Of a stretch of 64,000 bases of DNA, positions 44,873-53,365 are shown piece after piece. Below the pieces are notes generated by a model that had not been told where the DNA came from, made no database searches, and worked only from the letters and a program-made list of their open reading frames with translations. The stretch covers positions 134 through 64,133 of the forward strand of contig NZ_JABJWY010000016.1 in assembly GCF_013167215.1 (NCBI RefSeq), in the 5' to 3' direction. The position numbers and the translations under genes were made by a program. Within the stretch, counting starts at the first letter, position 1; every line of letters begins with the position of its first letter. Source of the stretch: Sphingobacterium prati (lineage in GTDB: Bacteria; Bacteroidota; Bacteroidia; Sphingobacteriales; Sphingobacteriaceae).

Positions 44873-45514
44873 ATGAAAAAGATTCTAGTTGCGTTAACTT
44901 TAATATTATTATCAACTTATTTATTCGCACAGCGCGGAGATATAAATACCGATATTTTTGGCAATCTCCAATTTAAATCTACTGATGGACAGTATACAGC
45001 TAGCTTAGAGCAGCGTATCTTTGATGAACTTATTTTTTCGGACAGCCATAAGAATAAAGTGGAATTTGAGAAGAAATATCTTGATAAGATAGCGCCTGGT
45101 TTGCAGGGGAATAAGGAGTCTCAAATCAGGATGATGAAAAGGTTAATACGCGAAAACCGGCGACGTTCAAATTATAAGGCCACTTTCAAGATCGACATTT
45201 TTGATAAGATAATTGTTGAGGACAACAAAGGCTATAAATTAGAAGAAGGGAAGGATATATTCGGCAATATGGATGTAAAAGAGGAGTTCGACGGTAGCAA
45301 ATCGCAGCTTAAACGAAATATGCGCGGCGGACTGGAATACACGCGTGATAATAACAATGCTTCTCTTGAAAAAGATATCTTTGACAAGTGGATTTATAAG
45401 GATACTTTCGGTAACGAGATTCAATTTAATAAGGTGGTCTGGAATCGTGTCGTGAAGCAATACGGAAGTGAAGAAAACTTTTTTTGGAGACTTCTGGATC
45501 AATATTTTTATTAA
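44873..45514 (+). CDS. Secreted protein with repeated IF(G/D)-type motifs
   Basis: A 213-residue exported protein with signal peptide about 1-19 (ending LFAQ). The mature part repeats a short motif: DIFGNLQFKS, RIFDELIFSD, DIFDKIIVED, DIFGNMDVKE and DIFDKWIYKD. Each has an aromatic-hydrophobic pair and is followed by a polar strand, which suggests a repeating beta structure. No known domain is recognised. An inverted repeat at 44728-44758 (CTTATCTATCT and AGATAGATAGG, with one T-G pair) lies in the 283-base gap upstream. It is not obviously linked to mnmA or the radical SAM gene. Confidence 0.7.
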   Translation: MKKILVALTLILLSTYLFAQRGDINTDIFGNLQFKSTDGQYTASLEQRIFDELIFSDSHKNKVEFEKKYLDKIAPGLQGNKESQIRMMKRLIRENRRRSNYKATFKIDIFDKIIVEDNKGYKLEEGKDIFGNMDVKEEFDGSKSQLKRNMRGGLEYTRDNNNASLEKDIFDKWIYKDTFGNEIQFNKVVWNRVVKQYGSEENFFWRLLDQYFY

Positions 45515-45611
45515 AACCTGTTATCAGCTTGTGTGTTAATTTTTGAATTTGTTTGTTGCTTAATCTCTTTTGTGTACCAATTTAAATGGGAAGATAGAAT
45601 GACATATTATT

Positions 45612-45644
45612 ATCAAAATTACTAATTATTTTAGTAATTTTGAT
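45612..45644. promoter_or_regulatory. Palindromic promoter of the PA0069-type gene
   Basis: ATCAAAATTACTAA and its exact complement flank a 5-base spacer. The right arm contains TAATTTTG (45635-45642), an exact TAnnTTTG -7 element, only 4 bases before the ATG, so the transcript would start at or near the start codon. The left arm holds the same element on the minus strand. Confidence 0.5.
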
Positions 45645-45646
45645 TT

Positions 45647-46714
45647 ATGGATCCATCAGAATCATACTTTAAAGGGAGAGGGGCGCAGATCAATCCCAAC
45701 AACAAATTTTTTGCCAATCAATACGTACAAGAACATATTGAGGGGCTGGATGAGGAATTTCTTGGTGTCGAAAAAACACAATTTATTCCGACGCATCCGA
45801 AGTCCATTATCTCCAAATCTAATAGCCCGGACCTGCGCTTTGAAAGGTCTATTAATCCCTATCAGGGCTGCGAGCATGGTTGTATTTACTGCTATGCACG
45901 CAATTCGCATGAATACTGGGGCTTTAGTGCAGGACTGGATTTTGAGCGCAAAATCCTGGTCAAGCATAATGCCGCCCAGCTCCTGGAGCATGAGTTTCGC
46001 AAGTCAAGTTATCAGCCTGATTTGATCATGTTATCCGGCAATACGGATTGCTACCAACCTATTGAACGAAAATTGGGGATTACACGCTCGCTTTTAGAAT
46101 TGATGCTTAAATACAGGAATCCAGTTTCCATCATAAGCAAAAATGTATTGATGCGAAGGGATTTTGACCTCTTACGTGAGCTTGCAGCACTAAATCTGGT
46201 GTCCGTTGCGGTAACTATCAATTCGCTACGGGAGGAGGTACGTCAAAAGATGGAGCCTAGGACCGCTACAGCTTCGGCCCGTTTAAAACTCATTGAGGGA
46301 TTGACGGGGATAGGTGTACCCGTGATGCTGATGATGGCACCGATTGTGCCCGGAATTAACAGCGATGAGATTTCAGATTTGATTCGTTCGGCAGCAGATG
46401 CAGGAGCAATTACAGCCTCCTATACCATTGTGAGACTCAATGGACAAATTGGTGGTATCTTTAAAGATTGGCTGTATCAGAATTATCCCGATCGTGCCGA
46501 GAAGGTTCTACATTGGATTGAAGCTTGTCATGGTGGAAAGATTAATGATACTGATTTCGGACGGCGGATAAAAGGGGATGGTAATATGGCGGAGAGCCTG
46601 CAACATCTGTTTAAGCTTTCTGTGAAGAAATATATGAATAACGGGACGCTTCCGCCCCTAAGAAGGGATCTTTTCCGCTTGCCCGATGCGGGCAAGCAGC
46701 TGGGATTGTTTTAG
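45647..46714 (+). CDS. PA0069-family radical SAM protein
   Basis: A 355-residue radical-SAM protein. The cluster-binding cysteines are in CEHGCIYCYARNSHEYWG (C75, C79, C82, pattern CxxxCxxC). This family is found next to DNA-repair genes in some bacteria and resembles spore photoproduct lyase, but its substrate is unknown. The length and the YARNSHEYWG continuation match the family. No partner gene is adjacent. The promoter lies within an inverted repeat directly before the start codon. A terminator follows. Confidence 0.92.
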   Translation: MDPSESYFKGRGAQINPNNKFFANQYVQEHIEGLDEEFLGVEKTQFIPTHPKSIISKSNSPDLRFERSINPYQGCEHGCIYCYARNSHEYWGFSAGLDFERKILVKHNAAQLLEHEFRKSSYQPDLIMLSGNTDCYQPIERKLGITRSLLELMLKYRNPVSIISKNVLMRRDFDLLRELAALNLVSVAVTINSLREEVRQKMEPRTATASARLKLIEGLTGIGVPVMLMMAPIVPGINSDEISDLIRSAADAGAITASYTIVRLNGQIGGIFKDWLYQNYPDRAEKVLHWIEACHGGKINDTDFGRRIKGDGNMAESLQHLFKLSVKKYMNNGTLPPLRRDLFRLPDAGKQLGLF

Positions 46715-46716
46715 TA

Positions 46717-46758
46717 AAATAAAGGGCCAGATTCATTTAGGAGTCTGGCCCTTTATTT
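46717..46758. terminator. Terminator between the PA0069-type gene and the amino-acid permease
   Basis: AAATAAAGGGCCAGA/TCTGGCCCTTTATTT with a 12-base loop. It lies between two convergent genes. Confidence 0.88.
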
Positions 46759-46815
46759 CGTAACAGAGACCGATGGCTCCAGAATTATGAGGCTGATAAA
46801 ATTGATTTACAATAC

Positions 46816-48237
46816 CTACTTTTTTCTTTTGATCAGTATATAGCTGATGTATAACAATACTAACCAGGCCGGGATCAGTTCAACGGGCAATTTCATGCCT
46901 GTTACCCACATGATACCCAATACAGCAATCAGAAAGATCAGACAGATGTAATTGCTCAATGGATAGAGAAACGAAGGGAATTTCGTTTTTACATGTACAT
47001 TGAGTTTGTTTTTTCTAAAATATAGGTGTGTGATTGAAATCATTACCCAATTGATGATCAGGGAAGATACAACCAGCGACATCAGGATCTCTAATGCATT
47101 CTTAGGTGCAACGTAATTGATAAAGACACAGATCGCAGCAAACACTGCTGAAACCAAAATAGCATTTATAGGTGCATGGTTTTTGTTTAGCTTAGACAAA
47201 AACCTAGGTGCGTTACCCTGCTCAGCGAGTCCAAAGAGCATCCTGCTATTGCTATATACACTACTGTTATAGACAGATAACGCCGCAGTAAGAACAATTA
47301 GGTTGAGTGCGTTGGCTATAATTTTTGTGAACTGGAATGTTTTTCCGAATAGGGTAAACTCAAAACCATTGAGTTTGTCAAAGACCAGAACAAAGGGGCT
47401 GGTATCGGCTGTGATATTTGTCCACGGTGTGAGCGAAAATAGGATAATTAGCGCACCGACGTAAAAGATTAGGATTCGATAGATCACCTGATTGGTGGCT
47501 TTTGGGATATTTTTTTCAGGGTGTTCAGCTTCTGCTGCAGTGATACCGACCAATTCTAGTCCTCCAAAGGAAAACATGATCAGTGCCATGGCCGATAGCA
47601 GTCCTTCATAGCTTCCATCACTCGTCTGGTTAAACCAGCCTTTGGGAAAGAAGCCGCCATGAGATGTCAGGTTGCTAAGGCTTGCCTGCTCCCCACCTGT
47701 GCCACTGACCAAGAGGTAGACACCAAATACAATCATAGCGATAATGGCAGCAACCTTAATGATCGAAAACCAAAATTCGGTCTCACCATAAATTTTTACA
47801 GAAGCAAGGTTCAACGCATTAATGGCAAAGAAGAAAAATAAACTCGATCCCCATAATGGGATTTCCGGCCACCAGAATTGGACATATACACCGATAGCGG
47901 TTAACTCAGCCATGCTCACTAAAATGTAAAGCACCCAGTAGTTCCAGCCGGAAGCATAACCGGCAAAAGACCCCCAATATTTATTGGCGAAGTAACTAAA
48001 GCTTCCCGAAACTGGTTCCTCAACGACCATTTCTCCCAATTGCCGCATAATGAAAAAAGCTATTATTCCTGCAAAGGCATAACCAAGTATTACTGCTGGA
48101 CCCGCGAGAGTCGCTGCTTTTCCGATTCCTAGGAATAGTCCAGTCCCTATGGCGCCGCCCAGCGCGATCAGCTGAATATGTCTATTTTGAAGTCCCCTTT
48201 TTAATTGTTTCGAATCCTTGTTATCCTGTTTCTCCAT
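46816..48237 (-). CDS. APC-family amino acid permease
   Basis: A 473-residue transporter with about twelve membrane segments. RGLQNRHIQLIALGGAIGTGLFLGIGKA at the N-terminus and GFFPKGWFNQTSDGSYEGLLSAMALIMFSFGGLELVGITAAEAEHPEKNIPKATNQVIYRI in the middle are typical of the AAT subgroup (AnsP/AroP/CycA-like). These carriers import amino acids with H+. The substrate cannot be told from sequence. The gene is alone on the minus strand. The start codon is at 48237. Confidence 0.9.
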   Translation of the reverse strand: MEKQDNKDSKQLKRGLQNRHIQLIALGGAIGTGLFLGIGKAATLAGPAVILGYAFAGIIAFFIMRQLGEMVVEEPVSGSFSYFANKYWGSFAGYASGWNYWVLYILVSMAELTAIGVYVQFWWPEIPLWGSSLFFFFAINALNLASVKIYGETEFWFSIIKVAAIIAMIVFGVYLLVSGTGGEQASLSNLTSHGGFFPKGWFNQTSDGSYEGLLSAMALIMFSFGGLELVGITAAEAEHPEKNIPKATNQVIYRILIFYVGALIILFSLTPWTNITADTSPFVLVFDKLNGFEFTLFGKTFQFTKIIANALNLIVLTAALSVYNSSVYSNSRMLFGLAEQGNAPRFLSKLNKNHAPINAILVSAVFAAICVFINYVAPKNALEILMSLVVSSLIINWVMISITHLYFRKNKLNVHVKTKFPSFLYPLSNYICLIFLIAVLGIMWVTGMKLPVELIPAWLVLLYISYILIKRKK

Positions 48238-48609
48238 GTGTATGGTTAATACGGTTACTTATTTAGTTTCGACCAGTCTGGCCCTGAATATTGTACATCG
48301 GTGTTTCCCACCTGGGATCAAGATGCAAAGCAGTTTAGCTGCAAAGTACCACAAATTATTGCTTTTGTTACTATGGTATTTTGACCAAGCGCATAAAGTT
48401 AATAAAACACTTAGGTATTTTATGCACCTTCGGCTTTGCTTTTTGCTGAAATCGGGAGGTAAAGTTTATTTATTCTGTTGAAAGATGCTTTTTAATGGAA
48501 AACGCTACCATGAGAATGATAGCGTTTCTTTTGTTCGTAGCTAGTGTGATTTTCGGCCACTCTACCTGAGAACGAAATTTTGTTTGTAAATGATACAGTA
48601 AAAGGTAAA
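48238..48609. other. Intergenic region between the amino-acid permease and the feo genes
   Basis: About 372 bases without a supported gene. The permease promoter is probably here: on the minus strand a promoter-like TACTTTGC lies near 48345, and the leader can form a small TCCCAGGTGGGA hairpin at 48307-48318. No known riboswitch is recognised. At 48500-48527 an 8-bp stem (AAACGCTA/TAGCGTTT, loop 12) lies after the end of the feo operon and may act as its terminator, with a weak T tract. Confidence 0.4.
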
Positions 48610-48774
48610 TTAATTTGCTTTTTGTGGTTTTTCCACCGTTCCGCAGCTGCATCCACAACCCTTGGAACAACTTGATTTACCTTTCAGCGATTTGCGGACA
48701 TTTCTAACGACATACCATACAGCCGCTAACACCAAAATTCCAACGATGAGATATTGTACTGTTAAATTATCCAT
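48610..48774 (-). CDS. FeoB-associated Cys-rich membrane protein
   Basis: A 54-residue protein beginning MDNLTVQYLIVGILVLAAVW: one membrane helix (about 8-24), a basic segment (RNVRKSLKGK), and a cysteine cluster, SSCSKGCGCSCG. This matches the small FeoB-associated Cys-rich family, found next to feoB. It follows feoB on the minus strand by 64 bases. It probably assists Fe2+ uptake by binding iron at the inner membrane, but its exact role is not known. Confidence 0.85.
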   Translation of the reverse strand: MDNLTVQYLIVGILVLAAVWYVVRNVRKSLKGKSSCSKGCGCSCGTVEKPQKAN

Positions 48775-48838
48775 GATCTTTGATTTTTAAGGTTATGAAA
48801 GTTTTAATCGATAGATAGCCCTTGCACAACGTGTCAAT

Positions 48839-50941
48839 TTATTTTAATAGTTGATACGCAATCAAGGCACTGAAATAAGCCAGGCCCGTCATAAAACCAA
48901 CTTGAATTAAGGTCCATTTCCACGAACCTGTTTCTCTTTTTACCGCTGCTATTGTACTCATGCACTGCATGGCAAATGCATAGAATAACAGCAATGATAT
49001 TCCGGAAGCAAAATTATAGGCCGGTAAGCCCGTATTCCGGTTAATTTCGCTTCGCATTTTGCTCAATACGGTTGTCTTGGTTGCTTCATCTTCGATATCA
49101 ACTTCGTCTCCAAGGCTATATACAGTGGCCATTGTTCCCACGAAAACTTCCCTTGCCGCAAATGAGGAGATCAAACCAATTCCCATTTTCCAGTCATATC
49201 CCAGGGGTGCTACGACAGGTTCAATTGCCATGCCAAGATAACCTAGGAAGGAATGCTCCAGGCGGAAAGAAGATATCTCATGGTCAAGATCTTCGACCGA
49301 AAGGTTAGGGTTGTTTTGGGTCACATATGCTTCTGCATTGCTGAATTTGTCGTTTGGACCAAAGCTGCCCAGTGCCCAAAGGATAACCGAGATCGCCAAG
49401 ATGATTTTACCTGCGCCGAACACAAAACTTGCCGTTTTCTCCCATACATTCAAAGCGACATTTTTCCAGTCCGGAGACTTATAGGTTGGAAGCTCAAATA
49501 TGAGGAAGGACTTGTGTTTGGATTTAATAATTTTAGTCAACAGGATAGCTGAAAACAATGCGGCAAATATCCCCAGGAGATACATGACAAATAAAACCAT
49601 ACCCTGCAATTGAAATCCGGCATATTTGGTGTCAGGGATAACCAATCCGATCAATACGATGTAAATGGGGAGTCGAGCGGAACAAGTCATGAATGGTGTA
49701 ACCAGTATCGTGACCAGTCGTTCCTTGGCATTTTCAATATTACGTGCGGACATGACCGCCGGTACCGCACAGGCGACACCAGAAATCAGCGGAATGACCG
49801 ATTTTCCATTTAATCCAAAAGGTCTGAGCCAACGATCCATGAGGAAAACCACACGGCTCATATAGCCAGTTTCTTCCATAATGGAAATAAAAATATAGAG
49901 AATAACAATCTGGGGAATAAAGATAACGATACCACCGATACCTTTGATGATACCATTGCTCAACAGATCCGTCAGGGGACCTGCTGGCAAAATCGTTTGG
50001 GTATACGCCGCAAGATCACCAAAAAGACCATCAATAAAGTCCATGGCTGGCCCTGACCAGGTATAAATTGCCTGGAAAATCAAGAAGAGGATGCCAAAGA
50101 AGATCAGGTAACCGAAGATTGGGTGCAATAATATCCTGTCGATTGCGTTGGTTTTATTTTTGTTGAAAGCATCGTCCTTGGTATAAATTTCGGATAAGCT
50201 ATGATCTAAGGATTTGCTCCGAAGGATAGCCTCTTCTTTTTGAAGTTTCTCCGCTTTTAGCTGGTACTTGTCACGAATTTGCTGAATTGCAAGGTTCTTT
50301 TCTTTGGATAAAAACGAAACCTCACCTTTAGCCAGATACTGCCAAGTATGGTATTCTGTATCTAGAGGAAACAGCCTTTTGGTTTCATCCAAGGCCTCAT
50401 TGGCTATTGTCGGCAACTGAAACTTACTGATATACATTGGTGGTACAGCATCAAAGTTTTTGATCAGCTGGTCTATCCCCTGTCCTGTGCGCGCATTTGT
50501 TTCGTATACTTTTGTATTGAGTAGCTGCTCGAGCTTTGCGATATCTATGCTTATTCCTTTTTCTTTGGCCTCATCGATCATATTAATGACAAAGATGGCC
50601 GGAAGTCCAAGCTCGCGTGCCTGTTGATATAAGATGATCGACCTTTTTAGGTTGGTCGGTTCGGCGACGACGACAACGAGATTCGGCCTAAAGCTATTTT
50701 CTTTGTTGACCAGGGTATTGAAGACGACTTCTTCATCCATTGAGCTAGGAAACAAGGTGTAAGTCCCCGGAAGGTCGATAATGCGATAGGTCCTGTTGTT
50801 AGCTTTAACTTGTCCTTCACGTTTTTCTACGGTGATGCCAGGATAGTTTCCTACTTTCTGATTTAATTTTGTAATCCGGTTAAAAAGAGAGGTTTTACCC
50901 ACATTTGGATTACCCAAAAGTGCAATAATCGGGTTATTCAT
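48839..50941 (-). CDS. feoB: Ferrous iron transport protein B
   Basis: A 700-residue FeoB. The N-terminal G domain (about 1-165) has the P-loop GNPNVGKTS, DLPGTYTL (G3) and NMIDEA (G4). A GDI-like helical part follows to about 270, then a membrane domain with two Gate motifs and about nine segments. FeoB transports Fe2+ across the inner membrane. It overlaps feoA by one base, so they are co-translated. The 3' neighbour is the Cys-rich FeoB-associated protein. Confidence 0.96.
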   Translation of the reverse strand: MNNPIIALLGNPNVGKTSLFNRITKLNQKVGNYPGITVEKREGQVKANNRTYRIIDLPGTYTLFPSSMDEEVVFNTLVNKENSFRPNLVVVVAEPTNLKRSIILYQQARELGLPAIFVINMIDEAKEKGISIDIAKLEQLLNTKVYETNARTGQGIDQLIKNFDAVPPMYISKFQLPTIANEALDETKRLFPLDTEYHTWQYLAKGEVSFLSKEKNLAIQQIRDKYQLKAEKLQKEEAILRSKSLDHSLSEIYTKDDAFNKNKTNAIDRILLHPIFGYLIFFGILFLIFQAIYTWSGPAMDFIDGLFGDLAAYTQTILPAGPLTDLLSNGIIKGIGGIVIFIPQIVILYIFISIMEETGYMSRVVFLMDRWLRPFGLNGKSVIPLISGVACAVPAVMSARNIENAKERLVTILVTPFMTCSARLPIYIVLIGLVIPDTKYAGFQLQGMVLFVMYLLGIFAALFSAILLTKIIKSKHKSFLIFELPTYKSPDWKNVALNVWEKTASFVFGAGKIILAISVILWALGSFGPNDKFSNAEAYVTQNNPNLSVEDLDHEISSFRLEHSFLGYLGMAIEPVVAPLGYDWKMGIGLISSFAAREVFVGTMATVYSLGDEVDIEDEATKTTVLSKMRSEINRNTGLPAYNFASGISLLLFYAFAMQCMSTIAAVKRETGSWKWTLIQVGFMTGLAYFSALIAYQLLK

Positions 50942-51180
50942 TATTTCTGATCGATAAGGATGACTTTAGCTTCTGATTTGCGAATGGCAATCAAGGCGTT
51001 ATTAGCAATAATATTTAAACATATAGGACCATCTAAAGGTGCGATATGTTTCACTTCTACTTCTGTACCAGGCACAAAGCCGAGTTCGAAAAATTTGGCT
51101 GGAATATCGTGCGAATCAAAATCAATAATCACCGCTTTTTCCCCTTTTTTGAGCTTATCTAAGCTACTTTTATTACGCAT
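50941..51180 (-). CDS. feoA: Ferrous iron transport protein A
   Basis: A 79-residue SH3-like protein. SLDKLKKGEKAVIIDFDSHD and the C-terminal ALIAIRKSEAKVILID are the standard FeoA segments. It binds FeoB and modulates iron transport in the cytoplasm. The stop overlaps the feoB start by one base. The promoter is at 51203-51210 on the minus strand and is covered upstream by a Fur-like box. Confidence 0.93.
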   Translation of the reverse strand: MRNKSSLDKLKKGEKAVIIDFDSHDIPAKFFELGFVPGTEVEVKHIAPLDGPICLNIIANNALIAIRKSEAKVILIDQK

Positions 51181-51202
51181 CTACCTATTTTTTAATATCC
51201 TT

Positions 51203-51210
51203 CAAATATA
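51203..51210 (-). promoter_or_regulatory. Bacteroidota -7 promoter element for feoA
   Basis: On the minus strand TATATTTG matches TAnnTTTG. It lies 22 bases upstream of the feoA start codon. Confidence 0.65.
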
Positions 51211-51225
51211 CAGATTTTCTGTCAT

Positions 51226-51240
51226 TTAGAATGATTCTAA
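51226..51240. promoter_or_regulatory. Fur/PerR-like 7-1-7 inverted repeat before feoA
   Basis: TTAGAAT-G-ATTCTAA is a perfect 7-1-7 inverted repeat, the layout of Fur-family operators. It overlaps the expected -33 position of the feoA promoter, so a bound repressor would block transcription. A role in iron control is inferred from layout and position. Confidence 0.6.
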
Positions 51241-51273
51241 TGTCATAGTTATGTATTTAGCGCAAAAATCAGC

Positions 51274-51281
51274 TATCTTTA
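51274..51281 (+). promoter_or_regulatory. Promoter-like -7 element for the MarR gene
   Basis: TATCTTTA differs from TAnnTTTG at the last base and lies 31 bases before the MarR start codon. Confidence 0.45.
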
Positions 51282-51311
51282 CGATTAAAAAGGGATTAAT
51301 TATCAACCAAA

Positions 51312-51761
51312 ATGAAAATCGAGGACGAAATCAAAGCAAGTAAATTCAGTAATGAATGGCATCGTTGTACAGTGAACATCCTATACACGTACAATTGGTT
51401 AAATAATGAACTTGAACAAAGGGCAGCCGCAGAGGGGATCACATTGAAACAATTTAATGTCTTGCGTATCCTACGGGGTCAATACCCAAAACCGGCAACC
51501 AACAACCTGATTAAATCCAGAATGTTGAGCACAACGCCAGATATCTCCCGGATGATGGATCGAATGGTTACCAAAGGACTTGTGTCCCGCTGTCAATCCG
51601 ATGGTGATAAACGTGCTGTTGATCTGTTTATTACAGATAAAGGCTTGAAGATACTTGAGAATCTAGAGGAACCGATGTTGATGACGGATATCTTATCCGA
51701 TAGAATCACAGCAGATGAAGCCATACAACTCAGCGCTTTATTGGACAAACTCAGAGGCTAA
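51312..51761 (+). CDS. MarR family winged-helix regulator
   Basis: A 149-residue MarR-type protein. The winged helix covers about 55-115 (TTPDISRMMDRMVTKGLVSRCQSDGDKRAVDLFITDKG), with flanking helices for dimerisation. The ligand is unknown. It diverges from feoA and converges with the ZIP gene: its stop codon ends at 51761, directly before the ZIP gene's stop at 51762. It might control the adjacent metal genes or itself. Confidence 0.9.
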   Translation: MKIEDEIKASKFSNEWHRCTVNILYTYNWLNNELEQRAAAEGITLKQFNVLRILRGQYPKPATNNLIKSRMLSTTPDISRMMDRMVTKGLVSRCQSDGDKRAVDLFITDKGLKILENLEEPMLMTDILSDRITADEAIQLSALLDKLRG

Positions 51762-52583
51762 CTAGTGTGCATGGTCATGATGTTCATGATCATGCAGCTC
51801 TTGATGGTCTCCTTCGCCATGACCATGCGCATGATCGTGTTCACCGGCGAATGCAAAGCTTGCCAAGGCAATGGCTACCCCGGTAATCACTGCAATCATT
51901 TTCTTTTTGTTGAATTTATGATGATCGATAGATCCGGACTCAAACAATATGGTCGTGGATATATGAAGAAATATACCGATAACCACAGCCATAATCTTAT
52001 CAAAATACTGCTGTATATTACCCACCTCACCAGCGCTAATGGCTTTACTCAATAGAAATCCAAATGGCGTCATCGCTGCAAATAAGGCAAGTGTGATAAT
52101 AATTGTATTTTTTTTCAGGTGTGTGCTAATCAGGATACTGCCTAAGGCAAATGCTGCCGGAATATGATGGATTGAAATACCCAATGCGAGTTCGGTTTGA
52201 TGTGTTGCTGCTAGCGGCATTCCCTCCAAAAAGGCATGGAGGCATAGGCTAAACATAATACCGATCGGAAAACTATGGCTGTGATGACCATGCTCGTTTT
52301 CGGTATGGATATGTCCATGTTCAATTCCCTGAGAAAATTGTTCCAGGAATAACTGGAACAAAAAGCCAGCGAGTACATAGATGCCCAATATCTCGGGTGA
52401 AGTATTCGTCGACTGATAAACATGTGGAATTAAATGCAATACCGTAATGGAGAATAAATAAGCTCCACTAAAAGAAAGGATCAATTTTAAAAAATTTGTT
52501 CCTTTTTTCTGTACGAAAAAAACAGCGATTCCACTTGCAAATGCAGGTATGAATAAAATTAAAATCAATAAAATTGAATTCAT
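51762..52583 (-). CDS. ZIP family divalent metal transporter
   Basis: A 273-residue ZIP transporter with about eight membrane segments. HxH-rich loops occur between helices (EHGHIHTENEHGHHSHSF, about 92-110) and at the C-terminus (EHDHAHGHGEGDH, and a terminal HHDHAH). The core metal site is in FSLCLHAFLEGMPLA and GISIHHIPAAFALG, which carries the typical H-x-x-x-G/E pattern. It would import Zn2+, Fe2+ or Mn2+. The stop of the PAP2 gene lies at the same base as its start (52583), so they are coupled. Confidence 0.9.
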   Translation of the reverse strand: MNSILLILILFIPAFASGIAVFFVQKKGTNFLKLILSFSGAYLFSITVLHLIPHVYQSTNTSPEILGIYVLAGFLFQLFLEQFSQGIEHGHIHTENEHGHHSHSFPIGIMFSLCLHAFLEGMPLAATHQTELALGISIHHIPAAFALGSILISTHLKKNTIIITLALFAAMTPFGFLLSKAISAGEVGNIQQYFDKIMAVVIGIFLHISTTILFESGSIDHHKFNKKKMIAVITGVAIALASFAFAGEHDHAHGHGEGDHQELHDHEHHDHAH

Positions 52584-53164
52584 TATACTTGTTCAGTTTT
52601 AAAAAAGCTTGGTACAAACCGCTTAAACAAATAGCCTGTAGCCAGTCCGACCAGGATGCCCAGCGCTGAGCCACAGAGTATGTCAAAAGGGTAGTGAACA
52701 CCAACATAGATTTGCGAGACCGAAATTAGGAATGCCCAGGCAATACAGAGCCAAAGGACGTATTTCCATCTTCTGCGGAAAAGTACGATCCAGAAGAAAG
52801 CCAAGGAGAAATGATTGGCCGCGTGTGAGGAGGTAAAGCTAAACCCCGAGCCGCAACGTACCCGGATATTGACATTCTCCTTAAACTCCACATCATTGCA
52901 GGGCCTGATTCTCTTAACTGTCTTTTTGATCAAATGAGATGAAATACCGTCGGATATACCAAAAGTAATCAAGGTCATTGCTACAATCAGTATACCCGTT
53001 TTTCCATACGTTTTGATGAAAAAAATGATCAGGAAAAGATATAAGGGAGCCCAGGTATATGGATTACGCAATATAGGCAACAGCCAATCGAATACGGGGT
53101 TACTCAAGCCCTGGTTGATGGCAAGAAAAATCTCTTGATCGATGTGTACTAATTGTTGAATCAT
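52583..53164 (-). CDS. PAP2 family phosphatase
   Basis: A 193-residue membrane phosphatase with five to six membrane segments. Signature motifs: KKTVKRIRPC (KxxxxxxRP), SFTSSHAANHF (PSGH-like, here SSHA) and the C-terminal SQIYVGVHYPFDILCG (SRxxxxxHxxxD, here SQ). The catalytic His residues are present. Substrates in the family are undecaprenyl-PP, lipid phosphates or lipid A. It is the first gene of a two-gene unit with ZIP and probably shares the regulatory region at 53165-53365. Confidence 0.88.
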   Translation of the reverse strand: MIQQLVHIDQEIFLAINQGLSNPVFDWLLPILRNPYTWAPLYLFLIIFFIKTYGKTGILIVAMTLITFGISDGISSHLIKKTVKRIRPCNDVEFKENVNIRVRCGSGFSFTSSHAANHFSLAFFWIVLFRRRWKYVLWLCIAWAFLISVSQIYVGVHYPFDILCGSALGILVGLATGYLFKRFVPSFFKTEQV

Positions 53165-53263
53165 AAATGTTGTTGATTACAATGAAATTCCCAAACTTTT
53201 AAAAACTCGCTTTTCAAAAGTAAAAATAATTTCATTGCAAACGATTGTTTCTTTTAAAAACAA

Positions 53264-53279
53264 CTTTGTTGCAACAAAG
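53264..53279. promoter_or_regulatory. 16-bp perfect palindrome in the divergent glmM/PAP2 region
   Basis: CTTTGTTGCAACAAAG. It lies about 100 bases from both start codons. A second inverted pair, CAATGAAATT at 53180 and AATTTCATTG at 53228, frames a 38-base spacer in the same region. Both are candidate operators for the PAP2-ZIP unit or glmM. Confidence 0.45.
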
Positions 53280-53365
53280 ATACATTAAATATTCAATAAT
53301 TATAATTTTAATTCGATATTTTATTGCCATAATGCTAAATTTACACGTTAATCAATTCAAAGGAA

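Noticed and set aside
48238..48480. Possible riboswitch upstream of the amino-acid permease
   Set aside because: The leader has a small hairpin, but none of the conserved cores of SAM, lysine, TPP, cobalamin or glycine riboswitches could be recognised.
48470..48670. A 66-codon minus-strand frame between the permease and feoB
   Set aside because: The true gene here is the 54-residue Cys-rich protein at 48610-48774, in another frame, with a membrane helix and Cys cluster.
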